Notes: generated from the sequence alone by a model not told the origin. Positions 1-6,868 are shown, counted from the first letter of the stretch. The stretch is 11,035 nt of DNA from an uncultured Atopobiaceae bacterium (GCA_944321005.1 CALUJT010000050.1:1-11035), one strand, 5' to 3'. A program made the numbers and translations.

Positions 1-2
1 CC

Positions 3-623
3 TCGCCCCTGGAGCTCCTCCTGGTCTGCGCGCTCGTGGCCGCGCTCGTGGCGCTCTCGCGCGTGGGGTGGCGCTCGGCGGCGCGCTCCGCGTGGGGCAT
101 CAGGTGGTTCCTCCTCGCCGTTCTTGTCATGAACGCGCTCTTCTTTGGGGCGGAGGACCCCGTCCTCTCCCTCGGGCCCGCGCACCTCACCGCGGCCGGC
201 GTCTCCCAGGGCGCGCGCGTGGTGGTGCGCACCCTGCTCGTGGTGGTGCTGGGGACCCTCCTCACCGCGACCACCCGACCGCAGGAGCTCGTCGACGGCG
301 TGCGCGCGCTCCTGCGGCCGCTCGCCCGCGTGGGGTTTCCCGCCGAGGCCGCGGCGCTCGCGGTGGGCGTGACCGTGCAGTTTGTTCCCACGCTGCTCCG
401 CGAGAGCCGTCAGCTCATGAGGGCGCAGAATATACGTTGTGGTAACGTCGTCTCTCATGGTATTATGCGACGTTCCGTCAGTTATATGCGGCTGCTCGTT
501 CCAATATTCGTGTCCGCGATCCGTCGAGCCGACGAGCTCTCCGTCGCGATGGAGGCGCGCGGGTACCGCCTGTCCCCGTCCCGGCGTCCCGCCGGCGGGG
601 GAGAAAGGGAGATGCACACATGA
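3..623 (+). CDS. ecfT: ECF transporter transmembrane subunit EcfT, 5' partial
   Basis: EcfT is the integral membrane subunit that couples the paired EcfA ATPases to a substrate-binding S component in energy-coupling-factor vitamin or metal importers. The reading frame is open from base 3, so the gene starts before the window; 206 residues are visible against a usual 250-270. The GTG at 36 is probably internal. Hydrophobic segments are followed by two cytoplasmic coupling regions. The second carries the canonical AMEARGY signature at bases 546-566. The first reads AQNIRCG (423-443) where the family usually has an A-R-G triplet, so it looks degenerate. The stop overlaps the start of the S component by four bases (ATGA). 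An EcfA gene probably lies upstream, outside the window. Bases about 424-515 are much less GC-rich than the rest of the gene. Confidence 0.85.
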   Translation, partial: SPLELLLVCALVAALVALSRVGWRSAARSAWGIRWFLLAVLVMNALFFGAEDPVLSLGPAHLTAAGVSQGARVVVRTLLVVVLGTLLTATTRPQELVDGVRALLRPLARVGFPAEAAALAVGVTVQFVPTLLRESRQLMRAQNIRCGNVVSHGIMRRSVSYMRLLVPIFVSAIRRADELSVAMEARGYRLSPSRRPAGGGEREMHT

Positions 624-1162
624 GCCAGGTCAAGAAAATCGTCATCGCCGCGGTCTGCGCCGCGCTCTGCATCGTGCTGCCGATGGCGTTCCACTCCATC
701 CCCAACGCGGGTGCCACGTGGCTGCCCATGCACATCCCGGTGATGATCTCCGGCCTCGTGGCGGGGCCCGTGGCGGGTGCGGTGACGGGGCTTCTGGGCC
801 CCGTGCTCTCCGGCCTTCTCACCGGCATGCCCGCCGCCCCGATGCTGCCTCCCATGACCTGCGAGCTCTTCACCTACGGCCTGGTATCGGGCCTGCTCTC
901 CAGGTTCGTGCGCACGGGAAGCGTCGCCCGCGACCTCTACGTCTCGCTCGTCGGCGCCATGCTCGCCGGCCGCGTGGTCAACGGCGTTCTGCGCGCGCTG
1001 ATCTTCTCGCCGGGCGCCTACTCGCTCGAGGCGTGGGTCGCCGCGTCCTTTGTCACGAGCCTCGTGGGCATCGTGCTGCAGCTCGCCGTGGTCGTGCCCA
1101 TCGTGGTCTCGCTCGAGCGCGCCGGCCTCGTGCCGCCCCGCTACCCCGAGAAGGACGCGTAG
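620..1162 (+). CDS. ECF transporter S component, substrate unknown
   Basis: This is the substrate-capture membrane subunit of an ECF importer. The 180 residues are almost wholly hydrophobic, enough for about six membrane helices. Helix 1 (residues 5-24) has the small-residue pattern AxxxA (A10/A14 and A11/A15), which in this family packs against EcfT. The segment LPMHIPVMISGL (35-46), followed by a Gly/Pro-rich loop ending in LLTGMP (66-71), is typical of the ECF_trnsprt superfamily (pantothenate, hydroxymethylpyrimidine and uncharacterised S components). The substrate cannot be assigned from sequence alone. ATG 620 overlaps the ecfT stop and has an AGGGAG ribosome site a few bases upstream, so the two are translationally coupled. 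It is the last gene of the operon; a hairpin terminator lies about 160 bases downstream. Confidence 0.83.
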   Translation: MSQVKKIVIAAVCAALCIVLPMAFHSIPNAGATWLPMHIPVMISGLVAGPVAGAVTGLLGPVLSGLLTGMPAAPMLPPMTCELFTYGLVSGLLSRFVRTGSVARDLYVSLVGAMLAGRVVNGVLRALIFSPGAYSLEAWVAASFVTSLVGIVLQLAVVVPIVVSLERAGLVPPRYPEKDA

Positions 1163-1216
1163 GCGCGGAGGCGCGTCGAGCTTGTGCGCCGGACTTCTCG
1201 TCTTGGGTCCTTGAGT

Positions 1217-1288
1217 CGGGAGTGCGGCCCGGAGGGCACCTGGTGCCCGCACCTGACGACAGGTTCCGTGGGGGACCCCGCACTCCCG
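1217..1288. other. Predicted branched RNA or DNA fold in the spacer after the ECF operon
   Basis: CGGGAGTGCGG (1217-1227) pairs perfectly with CCGCACTCCCG (1278-1288), an 11-bp closing stem. It encloses two further hairpins: GGGCAC/GTGCCC (1234-1239 with 1243-1248) and ACCTG/CAGGT (1251-1255 with 1260-1264). Together they form a three-way-junction shape. An alternative GTGGGGGACCCC-GCAC fold (1268-1283) competes with the closing stem. It lies between convergent genes and matches no riboswitch or RNA family that I recognise. It could be a terminator module, a small-RNA 3' structure or a decayed palindromic element. Confidence 0.5.
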
Positions 1289-1318
1289 CGCCGTAACTTG
1301 TTAGAATGCCCGCACCTG
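1244..1318 (+). repeat. 12-bp direct repeat pair
   Basis: TGCCCGCACCTG occurs at 1244-1255 and again at 1307-1318; extended to 15 bases the copies match at 14 positions. The first copy spans the two inner hairpins of the branched fold; the second runs into the left arm of the terminator hairpin. A partial duplication of a palindromic element is a possible origin. Confidence 0.5.
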
Positions 1319-1350
1319 GCGGCCGCACATATGCGTGCGGCCGCTTTCTC
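1319..1350 (+). terminator. Hairpin terminator after the ECF operon
   Basis: GCGGCCGCAC (1319-1328) pairs perfectly with GTGCGGCCGC (1335-1344) around the loop ATATGC, and TTTCTC follows on the plus strand. The stem is very stable, but the T-run is short. It sits between convergent genes; on the minus strand no T-run follows, so it should mainly stop plus-strand transcription, although the stem could also slow readthrough from the dipeptidase. Confidence 0.65.
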
Positions 1351-1396
1351 ATCAAATGCCGAGAAGTGCCATCAGTCGAGGGTGTCGAACGCCGCC

Positions 1397-2419
1397 CTAC
1401 CCGCGGGCGTAGCGCTCGAAGAACGAGAGCGCGTTCTCCGCGCAGAGCTTCCTCGTGACGGTCTCGCCAAAGCGCCTCACGAGAAGGTCCTGGAAGGCGG
1501 GGATCGCCTGCGCGCCGTCGAGGAAGTCGGGGACGTCCGTGCCGTCGAAGTCCGAGCCCAGCGCCACGACGTCCTCGCCGCCGAGGTCGAGCCAGTGCTC
1601 GACGTGCGCCGCCACCTCGTCGAAGCTGACCTCGCGCCCGCGCTCTCCCTCGGCGCCCTCAACGAGAAAGCCGCAGCAGTAGTTGAGCCCCACCAGGCCC
1701 CCGCGGTCGCGGATCTCGCGGAACTGGTCGTCCGTGAGATTCCTGCGGTGCCCGCACACGGCACGTGAGTTGGAGTGGCTCGCGACGAAGGGGCGGCCCG
1801 CGCGGGCGGCAACGTCGGCGAAGCCCTCGTCGTTGAGGTGGGAGACGTCGAGCGCGACGCCCGCGCGCTCCATCTGGGCGAGGACGTCCGCGCCGAGCGC
1901 GGAGAGCCCGGCGTGGGAGTCGTGGCCGCTCGCAAGGGGTCCGGCGGCGTTCCAGGTGAGCGAGGCCATGAGGAGGCCGCGCGCCGCGAGGCGCTCCACG
2001 AGCCCCGGGTCCGCGGCGAAGAGCCGCGCGTTCTCGATGGTCCGCACTGCCACGAAGCGGCCGGCGTCGAGGGCGGGCCTGATGTCTGCCGCGCCCCGGG
2101 CGAGGGTTACCGCGCCCGCGTTCTTGTCGGCCTCCTGCTCCACGCGGGAGAACACGTGGTCGCAGAAGGCGAGCGCCTGCTCGGGGGAGAGCTGGTCCAG
2201 GACGAAGCACGCCATGCACTGGGCCCACGGGGTGTCGCCCACGCGCTCGAGCGAGACGTGACAGTGGTTGCGGGCGAGCTCGACGCAGCCCGCGGGGTCG
2301 GCCTCGTCCTCCGGGCCGTAGAACTCGAGGCCCGCGGCGGCGCGGAGCTCGGCCGGAAGCGAGCGCCACGCCAGGCGGTCCGCGGTGTCGCAGTGCAGGT
2401 CGAAGACGGGAAGTGCCAT
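1397..2419 (-). CDS. M19 (renal dipeptidase-type) membrane dipeptidase
   Basis: This is a zinc dipeptidase of MEROPS family M19, which cleaves dipeptides and tolerates a D-residue at the C-terminal position. The 340 residues are a normal bacterial length. The binuclear zinc ligands are all visible: H9 and D11 in FDLHCDT, E129 in the TIEN segment, H194 in DVSHLN and H215 in ASHSNSR. The family GSDFDG motif (D290) is near the C terminus. No signal peptide is seen, so it is probably cytoplasmic. ATG 2419 was chosen because AAAGGGG lies five bases upstream; the longer reading from 2461 adds residues unlike the family. The sotB-like gene ends 62 bp upstream on the same strand, so cotranscription is possible. 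Its in vivo substrate is unknown. Confidence 0.88.
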   Translation of the reverse strand: MALPVFDLHCDTADRLAWRSLPAELRAAAGLEFYGPEDEADPAGCVELARNHCHVSLERVGDTPWAQCMACFVLDQLSPEQALAFCDHVFSRVEQEADKNAGAVTLARGAADIRPALDAGRFVAVRTIENARLFAADPGLVERLAARGLLMASLTWNAAGPLASGHDSHAGLSALGADVLAQMERAGVALDVSHLNDEGFADVAARAGRPFVASHSNSRAVCGHRRNLTDDQFREIRDRGGLVGLNYCCGFLVEGAEGERGREVSFDEVAAHVEHWLDLGGEDVVALGSDFDGTDVPDFLDGAQAIPAFQDLLVRRFGETVTRKLCAENALSFFERYARG

Positions 2420-2481
2420 GGGTGCCCCTTTCTTGGTCCGACGCGGGGCACAGTCTAGCACGCGCGCCCGCCGGCGGAGCG

Positions 2482-3684
2482 TCAGGTCGCGGAGCGCTCC
2501 AGCATGGTCCCGAGCCTCGTCACGCAGAAAGCCGCCCCCGCGGCGGCCACGATGCCGCCGACAACGCCCACGAGTCCGATCCCGGGTCCGTCGCAGACGA
2601 TGCCGCCCACGAACGATCCCAGGCCAATGCCCACGTTGAAGAGGCCCGAGAAGACGGACATGGCCACCGCGGAGGCGTCCTCGGAGGTGATGCGGATGAT
2701 CTCGGCCTGGGCGGCCACGTTGTAGGCGGTGGCGCTGGCCCCCCAGAGGGCGCAGACGACGAAGGGCCCTGCGGCGAGGCCCGCGAGGGGCGCGAGGGAA
2801 AGAAGGGCCGCGGTGATGCCCACCATGGTGGCGGAGAGGAAGGCTCGCCGGTGCGCGTCGAAGAGGCGGGCGAAGAGCCAGCTGCCCGCGAGCCCCGCCA
2901 CGCCAAAGACGGTGAGCGCCACGGTGACGAGGTCGCTCGGGACGCGGGCGACCTGCTGCAGGAAGGGCTCGATGTAGCTGTAGGCGGTGTAGTAGCCGCT
3001 CGAGAAGAGGATCGTTGCCAGGTAGATGCCCAGGAGCGGACGGTTGCGCCCGAGCTCGGGGAGACGGGCGAGCGTGAAGGCCTCGCCCCTGGGGAGGCGA
3101 GGGAAGAGGGTGAGAAGGCCGACGAGCGCCACGAGGCCCGTGGCGCAGACGCAGGCGAACGTCATGCGCCAGCCGAGCGCGAGCCCGAGGGCGCGCCCGA
3201 GGGGAAGGCCGAAGATCATGGCCACGGAGGTGCCCGTGACGATCATGGACATGGCGAGCGAGGCGCGCTCCGGGGCGACGAGGCGAACGGCAAAGGGGGA
3301 GGCAACGGACCAGAAGACCGCGTGCGAGGCGGCGACCACCAGGCGCGCGAGCACGAGCAGCTCGAAGGTGGGGGCAGCGGCGGAGGCGACCTGGCCTGCG
3401 CAGAAGAGGGCGAGCACCGCGGTGATGAGCCCCTTGGGAGGGACGCGGCTCGCCGCGATCATGAGCGGCAGGGAGAGGGCCGCGACCGCCCAGGCATAGA
3501 CGGAGATCATCAGCCCCGCGCCGGACTCGGAGAGGTCGAAGGCCCCGGCGATGTCCGTGAGGAGCCCGATGGGCACGAACTCCGACGTGTTGAGGAGAAA
3601 CGCGGAGAGCGTGAGCGCCAGGAGCGGCATGAGCTCGCGGGCGGGCATCGCCGCCCGACGCGTGGCGGGGGTGGGGGAGGTCAC
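2482..3684 (-). CDS. sotB: MFS exporter of the DHA1 family, SotB-like
   Basis: This is a proton-driven major facilitator of about 12 membrane helices and 400 residues. Several stretches match what I remember of the Escherichia coli sugar efflux protein SotB (YdeA): NTSEFVPIGLL (32-42), GTSVAMIFGLPLGR (151-164, the motif C region of DHA1 antiporters), YYTAYSYIEPF (231-241) and VFSGLFNVGIG (344-354). SotB exports arabinose and IPTG-like sugars; chloramphenicol and other drug exporters of the same family are close, so the substrate is not certain. The GTG at 3684 is chosen because GAGAGGAAG precedes it at normal spacing; an internal ATG at residue 13 is the alternative. The upstream spacer holds the 68-bp palindrome. 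The dipeptidase follows 62 bp downstream. Confidence 0.82.
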   Translation of the reverse strand: MTSPTPATRRAAMPARELMPLLALTLSAFLLNTSEFVPIGLLTDIAGAFDLSESGAGLMISVYAWAVAALSLPLMIAASRVPPKGLITAVLALFCAGQVASAAAPTFELLVLARLVVAASHAVFWSVASPFAVRLVAPERASLAMSMIVTGTSVAMIFGLPLGRALGLALGWRMTFACVCATGLVALVGLLTLFPRLPRGEAFTLARLPELGRNRPLLGIYLATILFSSGYYTAYSYIEPFLQQVARVPSDLVTVALTVFGVAGLAGSWLFARLFDAHRRAFLSATMVGITAALLSLAPLAGLAAGPFVVCALWGASATAYNVAAQAEIIRITSEDASAVAMSVFSGLFNVGIGLGSFVGGIVCDGPGIGLVGVVGGIVAAAGAAFCVTRLGTMLERSAT

Positions 3685-3717
3685 GGTGCTTCCTCTCTGG
3701 CAGGTCAGGTCGCGCAG

Positions 3718-3774
3718 ACTATAGCGCAAGGGTGTGGACGCATGATAGTCACATAATGGTTGGTACCATGTCAA
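3718..3774 (-). promoter_or_regulatory. Possible promoter region of the sotB-like gene
   Basis: On the minus strand there is a perfect TTGACA (3774-3769) with TATCAT (3747-3742) 21 bases on, which is wider than ideal, and a second -10-like TATAGT at 3723-3718 with no good -35. GTCAATTGAC (3770-3779) is a 10-bp palindrome overlapping the -35 and could be an operator half. The choice between the two -10 boxes is open. Confidence 0.3.
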
Positions 3775-3808
3775 TTGACCTGTATTTCGCTGAAAGACGC
3801 AAAGTCGA

Positions 3809-3876
3809 TGCACAAAAGGGGACGTGCCTGAAGCGTGCAAGATCTTGCACGCTTCAGGCACGTCCCCTTTTGTGCA
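3809..3876. repeat. 68-bp perfect spacerless palindrome, REP-like element
   Basis: Two 34-base arms are exact reverse complements with no spacer; the centre is AAGATCTT. Each arm runs, from outside in, TGCACAAAAGGGGACGTGCC, then TGAAGC, then GTGCAAGA. As RNA it would form a hairpin of about 32 bp on either strand. It lies between two minus-strand genes, directly after a normal terminator hairpin. The GGGGAC block is shared with the palindromes at 8885-8955. No transposase is present; a REP/REPIN-like non-autonomous element is inferred, and a bidirectional terminator is the alternative. Confidence 0.9.
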
Positions 3877-3909
3877 AATCGGGCGCCGCTCGAGGGGAGC
3901 GGCGCCCGA
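3877..3909 (-). terminator. Hairpin terminator of the small membrane-protein gene
   Basis: Twelve perfect pairs (3879-3890 with 3898-3909, GC-rich, 7-base loop) lie about 25 bases after the stop codon at 3935. Read on the minus strand, the stem ends in A and is followed by TTTGC. The T-run is short but the stem is strong and correctly placed. Confidence 0.65.
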
Positions 3910-3934
3910 GGCGGTCGTTCTTCTCGCCCGTTGG

Positions 3935-4366
3935 CTAGCGCTCGGCCTGCTCCTTGATCTTGCCGGAGAGCACGAGGCACGCGATCGCGAAGACGATCGA
4001 GACGACGTACGTGACGCTCTGGGCGCCCACGCCGTCCATCGCCACGCCGAGCAGCATGCCGACCACGGCAAAGATCACGGCGATCAGGCTCATCACGCGG
4101 AAGGGGCCGATCTTGCGCGGCGTGTTGGCGCCGCGAATGCCCGCGCCCGCGTAGATGAGGTAGAAGACGCCGGAGACGATGCCCCAGACGCCGAACGCCG
4201 CGGCCCATGGGAGCAGCGGGAACTCGTAGCCGCCCACGATGGCGACGTCGCTTGCGGAGAGCGTGCCCGCCCCGGCGAGGACGAGCCCGCCGAACGCGAG
4301 GCACGCGATGGCGTCGAGGACGTACAGGAAGCAGATGACCTTGAGGAGCTTGCGCTCTTTTGACAT
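3935..4366 (-). CDS. Small four-helix membrane protein of unknown function
   Basis: I do not recognise this 143-residue protein as a characterised family. It shows four hydrophobic segments (about 8-33, 51-77, 91-110 and 117-135) and short basic ends (MSKERK at the start, KIKEQAER at the end). The loop between helices 2 and 3 is GIRGANTPRKIGPFR (76-90), which looks like a family signature because it is polar and Gly/Pro-rich rather than random. The start at ATG 4366 has AAGGAGG six bases upstream; a longer frame from 4432 lacks a ribosome site and reads through the promoter. It is transcribed away from the ligase gene and has its own terminator (3879-3909). A role in the membrane is all that can be said. 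Confidence 0.75.
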   Translation of the reverse strand: MSKERKLLKVICFLYVLDAIACLAFGGLVLAGAGTLSASDVAIVGGYEFPLLPWAAAFGVWGIVSGVFYLIYAGAGIRGANTPRKIGPFRVMSLIAVIFAVVGMLLGVAMDGVGAQSVTYVVSIVFAIACLVLSGKIKEQAER

Positions 4367-4461
4367 GGGGTCCCTCCTTGGAGAGAGAACGGGCGCGGCC
4401 CCGCGCTCCGCTGGCTTCAACTGACGGGACAACTATACAGCGAAGCCAGACGGGAGCCCCC

Positions 4462-4467
4462 TATAAT
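4462..4467 (+). promoter_or_regulatory. -10 box of the ligase-hexosaminidase operon
   Basis: TATAAT, a perfect -10 hexamer, lies 34 bases before the ligase start codon. The -35 position 17 bp upstream (AGCGAA) is poor, so an activator or a weak promoter is possible. On the minus strand TATAGT (4437-4432) is a candidate -10 for the divergent small membrane-protein gene, also without a good -35. The box contains the ATG of the longer ligase reading, which argues against that start. Confidence 0.5.
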
Positions 4468-4501
4468 GAGCTGTTACGCTAATTTCGACGAGAGGCAGGG
4501 C

Positions 4502-5548
4502 ATGACCAGGGTCGCACTTCTCTTCGGCGGCATCTCGACCGAGCACGACATCTCCTGCAAGTCCGCGGACAACGTGATCAAGGCGCTGAGCGGCCGCTTT
4601 GACCTCGTCCTCATCGGCATCACCCGGGAGGGGAGGTGGCTGCGCTACTCCGGCGACCCGTCCGAGGTCACCGGCGCCTGGGAGGGGCACGACTGCTCGC
4701 CCGTGGCGGCGGTCCCCGGGGGCGGGCTCGTGGAGCTCTCCGCGGAGGGGGCCGTGCGTCCACTTTCCGTTGACGTCGCGCTCCCCGTCCTCCACGGGCA
4801 GGGTGGCGAGGACGGGACGGTCCAGGGCGCGTTCGAGGTGGCAGGCGTGCCCTATGTGGGCTGCGGCGTCATGGCAAGCGCCGTGTGCATGGACAAGGAC
4901 GCGTCGCACCGCCTGGCGGCCTCCGCCGGCGTCAGGTCCCCGCGCTGCGAGGTCCTCTGGCGCGGATGCACGGCCGAGGAGCGCGCCCGTGCCGTGGAGT
5001 CCTGCGGCGGCTTCCCCGTGTTCGTCAAGCCGGCGCGCGGCGGCTCCTCCATCGGCGTCTCGCGAGCGGCGGACCGCGCGGCCTACGACTCCGCCGTCGA
5101 CGCCGCCTTCGAGCTCGACGAGAAGGTGGCCGTGGAGGAGGCCATCACCGGCGTCGAGGTGGGCTGCGCCATCGTGGGCGACGCGGTGCGCGGGACCTGG
5201 ATGGGCGAGCCCGACGAGATCGTGGTCTCCGGGGACGGCTTCTTCAGAATCCACCTGGAGAAGGACCCGGGCGCCAACACCGAGCTGCGCTGCCCCGCCG
5301 CCCTGCCTGATGACGTGATGGGGCGCGTGCGCGCCGCCGGCACGGCGGTCTACGAGGCCCTGGGCTGCGAGGGCCTCGCGCGCGTGGACCTCTTCGTCAC
5401 GCCCGAGGGGGAGGTCGTCTTCAACGAGGTCAACTCCATGCCCGGCCTCACGTACTACTCGCGCTTCCCGCAGATGATGCGTGTCGCCGGCCACGAGCTC
5501 GGGGACGTTCTCGCGGGGCTGATCGAGGACCGTCTGGCGCGCGCCTAG
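4502..5548 (+). CDS. D-alanine-D-X ligase (Ddl/Van family) with VanA-like omega loop
   Basis: This ATP-grasp enzyme joins D-Ala to a second D-residue for the peptidoglycan stem. It has 348 residues, normal for Ddl/Van ligases. Visible motifs are LFGGISTEHDIS (7-18), HGQGGEDGTVQG (98-109), VCMDKD (128-133), the ATP-binding KPARGGSSIGVS (176-187), GCEGLARVDLF (288-298) and the Mg-binding FNEVNSMPG (307-315). The omega loop reads FFRIHLEKDPG (247-257). D-Ala-D-Ala ligases usually have a Lys-Tyr motif here, whereas VanA and VanB have FRIHQE; H251 aligns with VanA His244, a residue tied to D-lactate use. ATG 4502 is chosen because AGAGG lies six bases upstream and the alternative ATG 4466 is inside the -10 box. 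No vanH, vanX or vanRS gene is in the window, so it may be the housekeeping ligase. The hexosaminidase follows 27 bp downstream. Confidence 0.9.
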   Translation: MTRVALLFGGISTEHDISCKSADNVIKALSGRFDLVLIGITREGRWLRYSGDPSEVTGAWEGHDCSPVAAVPGGGLVELSAEGAVRPLSVDVALPVLHGQGGEDGTVQGAFEVAGVPYVGCGVMASAVCMDKDASHRLAASAGVRSPRCEVLWRGCTAEERARAVESCGGFPVFVKPARGGSSIGVSRAADRAAYDSAVDAAFELDEKVAVEEAITGVEVGCAIVGDAVRGTWMGEPDEIVVSGDGFFRIHLEKDPGANTELRCPAALPDDVMGRVRAAGTAVYEALGCEGLARVDLFVTPEGEVVFNEVNSMPGLTYYSRFPQMMRVAGHELGDVLAGLIEDRLARA

Positions 5549-5575
5549 CCGCGCCCTTCGCAAAGGAGAGACAAG

Positions 5576-6823
5576 ATGCAGAGAACCGCCAACATCACCC
5601 GCCGTGGCGCCGTCGCGTCCGCGGGCGCGATTCTCGCCCTCGCGCTGGGCGCCTGCTCCGACGAGGGCGTCGAGCAGGAGGAGACGGGCGGCCGCGGCGA
5701 GGCCGGAACCGTGAGCGACCGCGCCCCCGAGACCGGTGACGAGCCCCAGGAGGGCGAGGGGGCCGAGGAGACGGTGTCCGAGGTCGACAGGATCGTCTCC
5801 CAGATGACGCTCGAGCAGAAGGTCGCCCAGCTCTTCGTGGTGCGTCCCGAGGCCATAACGGGCGTGGGGACCGCCACCGCGGCGGGGGAGACCACGCGCC
5901 AGGCCCTTCTCGACATGCCGGTGGGCGGCATCGTCTACTTTGCCGCCAACCTCGTCGACACCGACCAGACGCGCGAGATGCTGCGCAACACCGCGACGTA
6001 CGCCGAGGAGGCGAGCGGCCTTCCCATCTTCCTCTGCGTGGACGAGGAGGGCGGCACGGTCTCGCGCGTGGGCGGAAACCCCGGCTTCGGCGTGGACAAC
6101 GTGGGCAACATGTGCGACGTGGGGGCCACGGGCGACGCCTCCTACGCCCGGGAGGTGGCCAAGCACATAGGCACCTACCTCCAGTACCTGGGCTTCAACG
6201 TTGACTTTGCGCCGGATGCGGACATCGCCAACAATCCGGAGAGCGACACCATGAGCCTGCGCTCCTTCGGCACCACCGTCGATGCCGTGGCGCCGATGGT
6301 CAAGGCGCAGGTGGAGGGCTTTGCCGAGGCGGGCGTCCTCTGCTCGGCCAAGCACTTCCCCGGCATCGGCGGCGCGATGGGCGACTCCCACGACGGCCGC
6401 ATCTACTCCGAGAAGACCCTCGACGAGATTCGCGCCGAGGAGCTCAGGCCCTTCGAGGCCGCCATAGAGGCGGACGTCCCCTTCGTCATGGTTGGCCACC
6501 TCTCTATGCCCACCATCACCGGCGACGGCGACCCCGCCACCATCTCCAGCGAGATCATCACCGACCTCCTGCGAAACGAGCTCGGCTACCAGGGCATCAT
6601 CATCACCGACTCCATGGCGATGGGGGCTGCCCTCGAGTCGCTGACGCTGGACCGCCTCGGCGTGGCGCCGCTTCTCGCCGGCGCCGACATGGTGCTCATG
6701 CCCGAGGATCTCCAGGCGGCGTACCAGGGCGTCCTTGACGCCGTGGCAGCCGGCGAGCTCACCGAGGAGCGGATCGACGAGTCCGTGCGCCGCGTCGTGA
6801 GGACCAAGCTCGAGCGACTGTAG
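5576..6823 (+). CDS. nagZ: GH3 beta-N-acetylhexosaminidase lipoprotein (NagZ-like)
   Basis: This is a glycoside hydrolase family 3 enzyme that removes terminal N-acetylglucosamine from muropeptides or other glycans. It has 415 residues. A lipoprotein signal ends in LGAC with the lipidated Cys at 27; TRR at 8-10 gives only a weak hint of Tat export. A Glu/Gly-rich linker runs to about residue 68. The catalytic barrel follows, with DEEGG (156-160), KHFPG (259-263), the acid/base Asp-His pair in GDSHDG (D270, H272) and the nucleophile D345 in IITDSMAMG. The Asp-Ser-His loop separates NagZ-type enzymes from beta-glucosidases. It should be anchored outside the cell, as in Gram-positive homologues. 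AAAGGAGAG lies just before ATG 5576. The 27-bp gap makes it an operon with the ligase. A strong hairpin repeat follows the stop. Confidence 0.88.
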   Translation: MQRTANITRRGAVASAGAILALALGACSDEGVEQEETGGRGEAGTVSDRAPETGDEPQEGEGAEETVSEVDRIVSQMTLEQKVAQLFVVRPEAITGVGTATAAGETTRQALLDMPVGGIVYFAANLVDTDQTREMLRNTATYAEEASGLPIFLCVDEEGGTVSRVGGNPGFGVDNVGNMCDVGATGDASYAREVAKHIGTYLQYLGFNVDFAPDADIANNPESDTMSLRSFGTTVDAVAPMVKAQVEGFAEAGVLCSAKHFPGIGGAMGDSHDGRIYSEKTLDEIRAEELRPFEAAIEADVPFVMVGHLSMPTITGDGDPATISSEIITDLLRNELGYQGIIITDSMAMGAALESLTLDRLGVAPLLAGADMVLMPEDLQAAYQGVLDAVAAGELTEERIDESVRRVVRTKLERL

Positions 6824-6844
6824 GGGGTCTCGGGCCTGCCGGTT

Positions 6845-6862
6845 GGGGATGAGAGCGTCCCC
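6845..6862 (+). terminator. Weak hairpin after the hexosaminidase gene
   Basis: GGGGA (6845-6849) pairs with TCCCC (6858-6862), with a G-U pair next inside. No T-run follows. It may contribute to termination or be a decayed copy of the GGGGAC palindromes seen elsewhere. Confidence 0.3.
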
Positions 6863-6868
6863 TCCCGC

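Larger units (their letters stand above)
3685..3934. other. 250-bp spacer, no gene
   Basis: From left to right it holds the putative sotB promoter (3718-3774), the 68-bp palindrome (3809-3876) and a hairpin terminator (3879-3909) for the gene to the right. I see no coding region: reading frames crossing the palindrome lack ribosome sites and simply translate the repeat. Confidence 0.7.

Noticed and set aside
2468..2477. CCGCCGGCGG palindrome between the MFS and dipeptidase genes as a terminator
   Set aside because: Too short, no loop and no T-run; a chance palindrome in GC-rich DNA is enough.
2413..3756. 447-residue plus-strand frame opposite the MFS gene
   Set aside because: Composition is dominated by Gly, Glu, Arg and His with no domain, and the minus-strand MFS protein explains the sequence fully.
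3752..3763. CATAATGGTTGG shared with the xpt upstream region (minus strand, 10250-10239)
   Set aside because: A 12-base match in 11 kb on two strands is expected by chance, and the orientation relative to the genes differs.
4466..4501. Longer ligase start at ATG 4466
   Set aside because: This ATG overlaps the TATAAT box, and family alignment begins at the MTRVALLFGG start at 4502.
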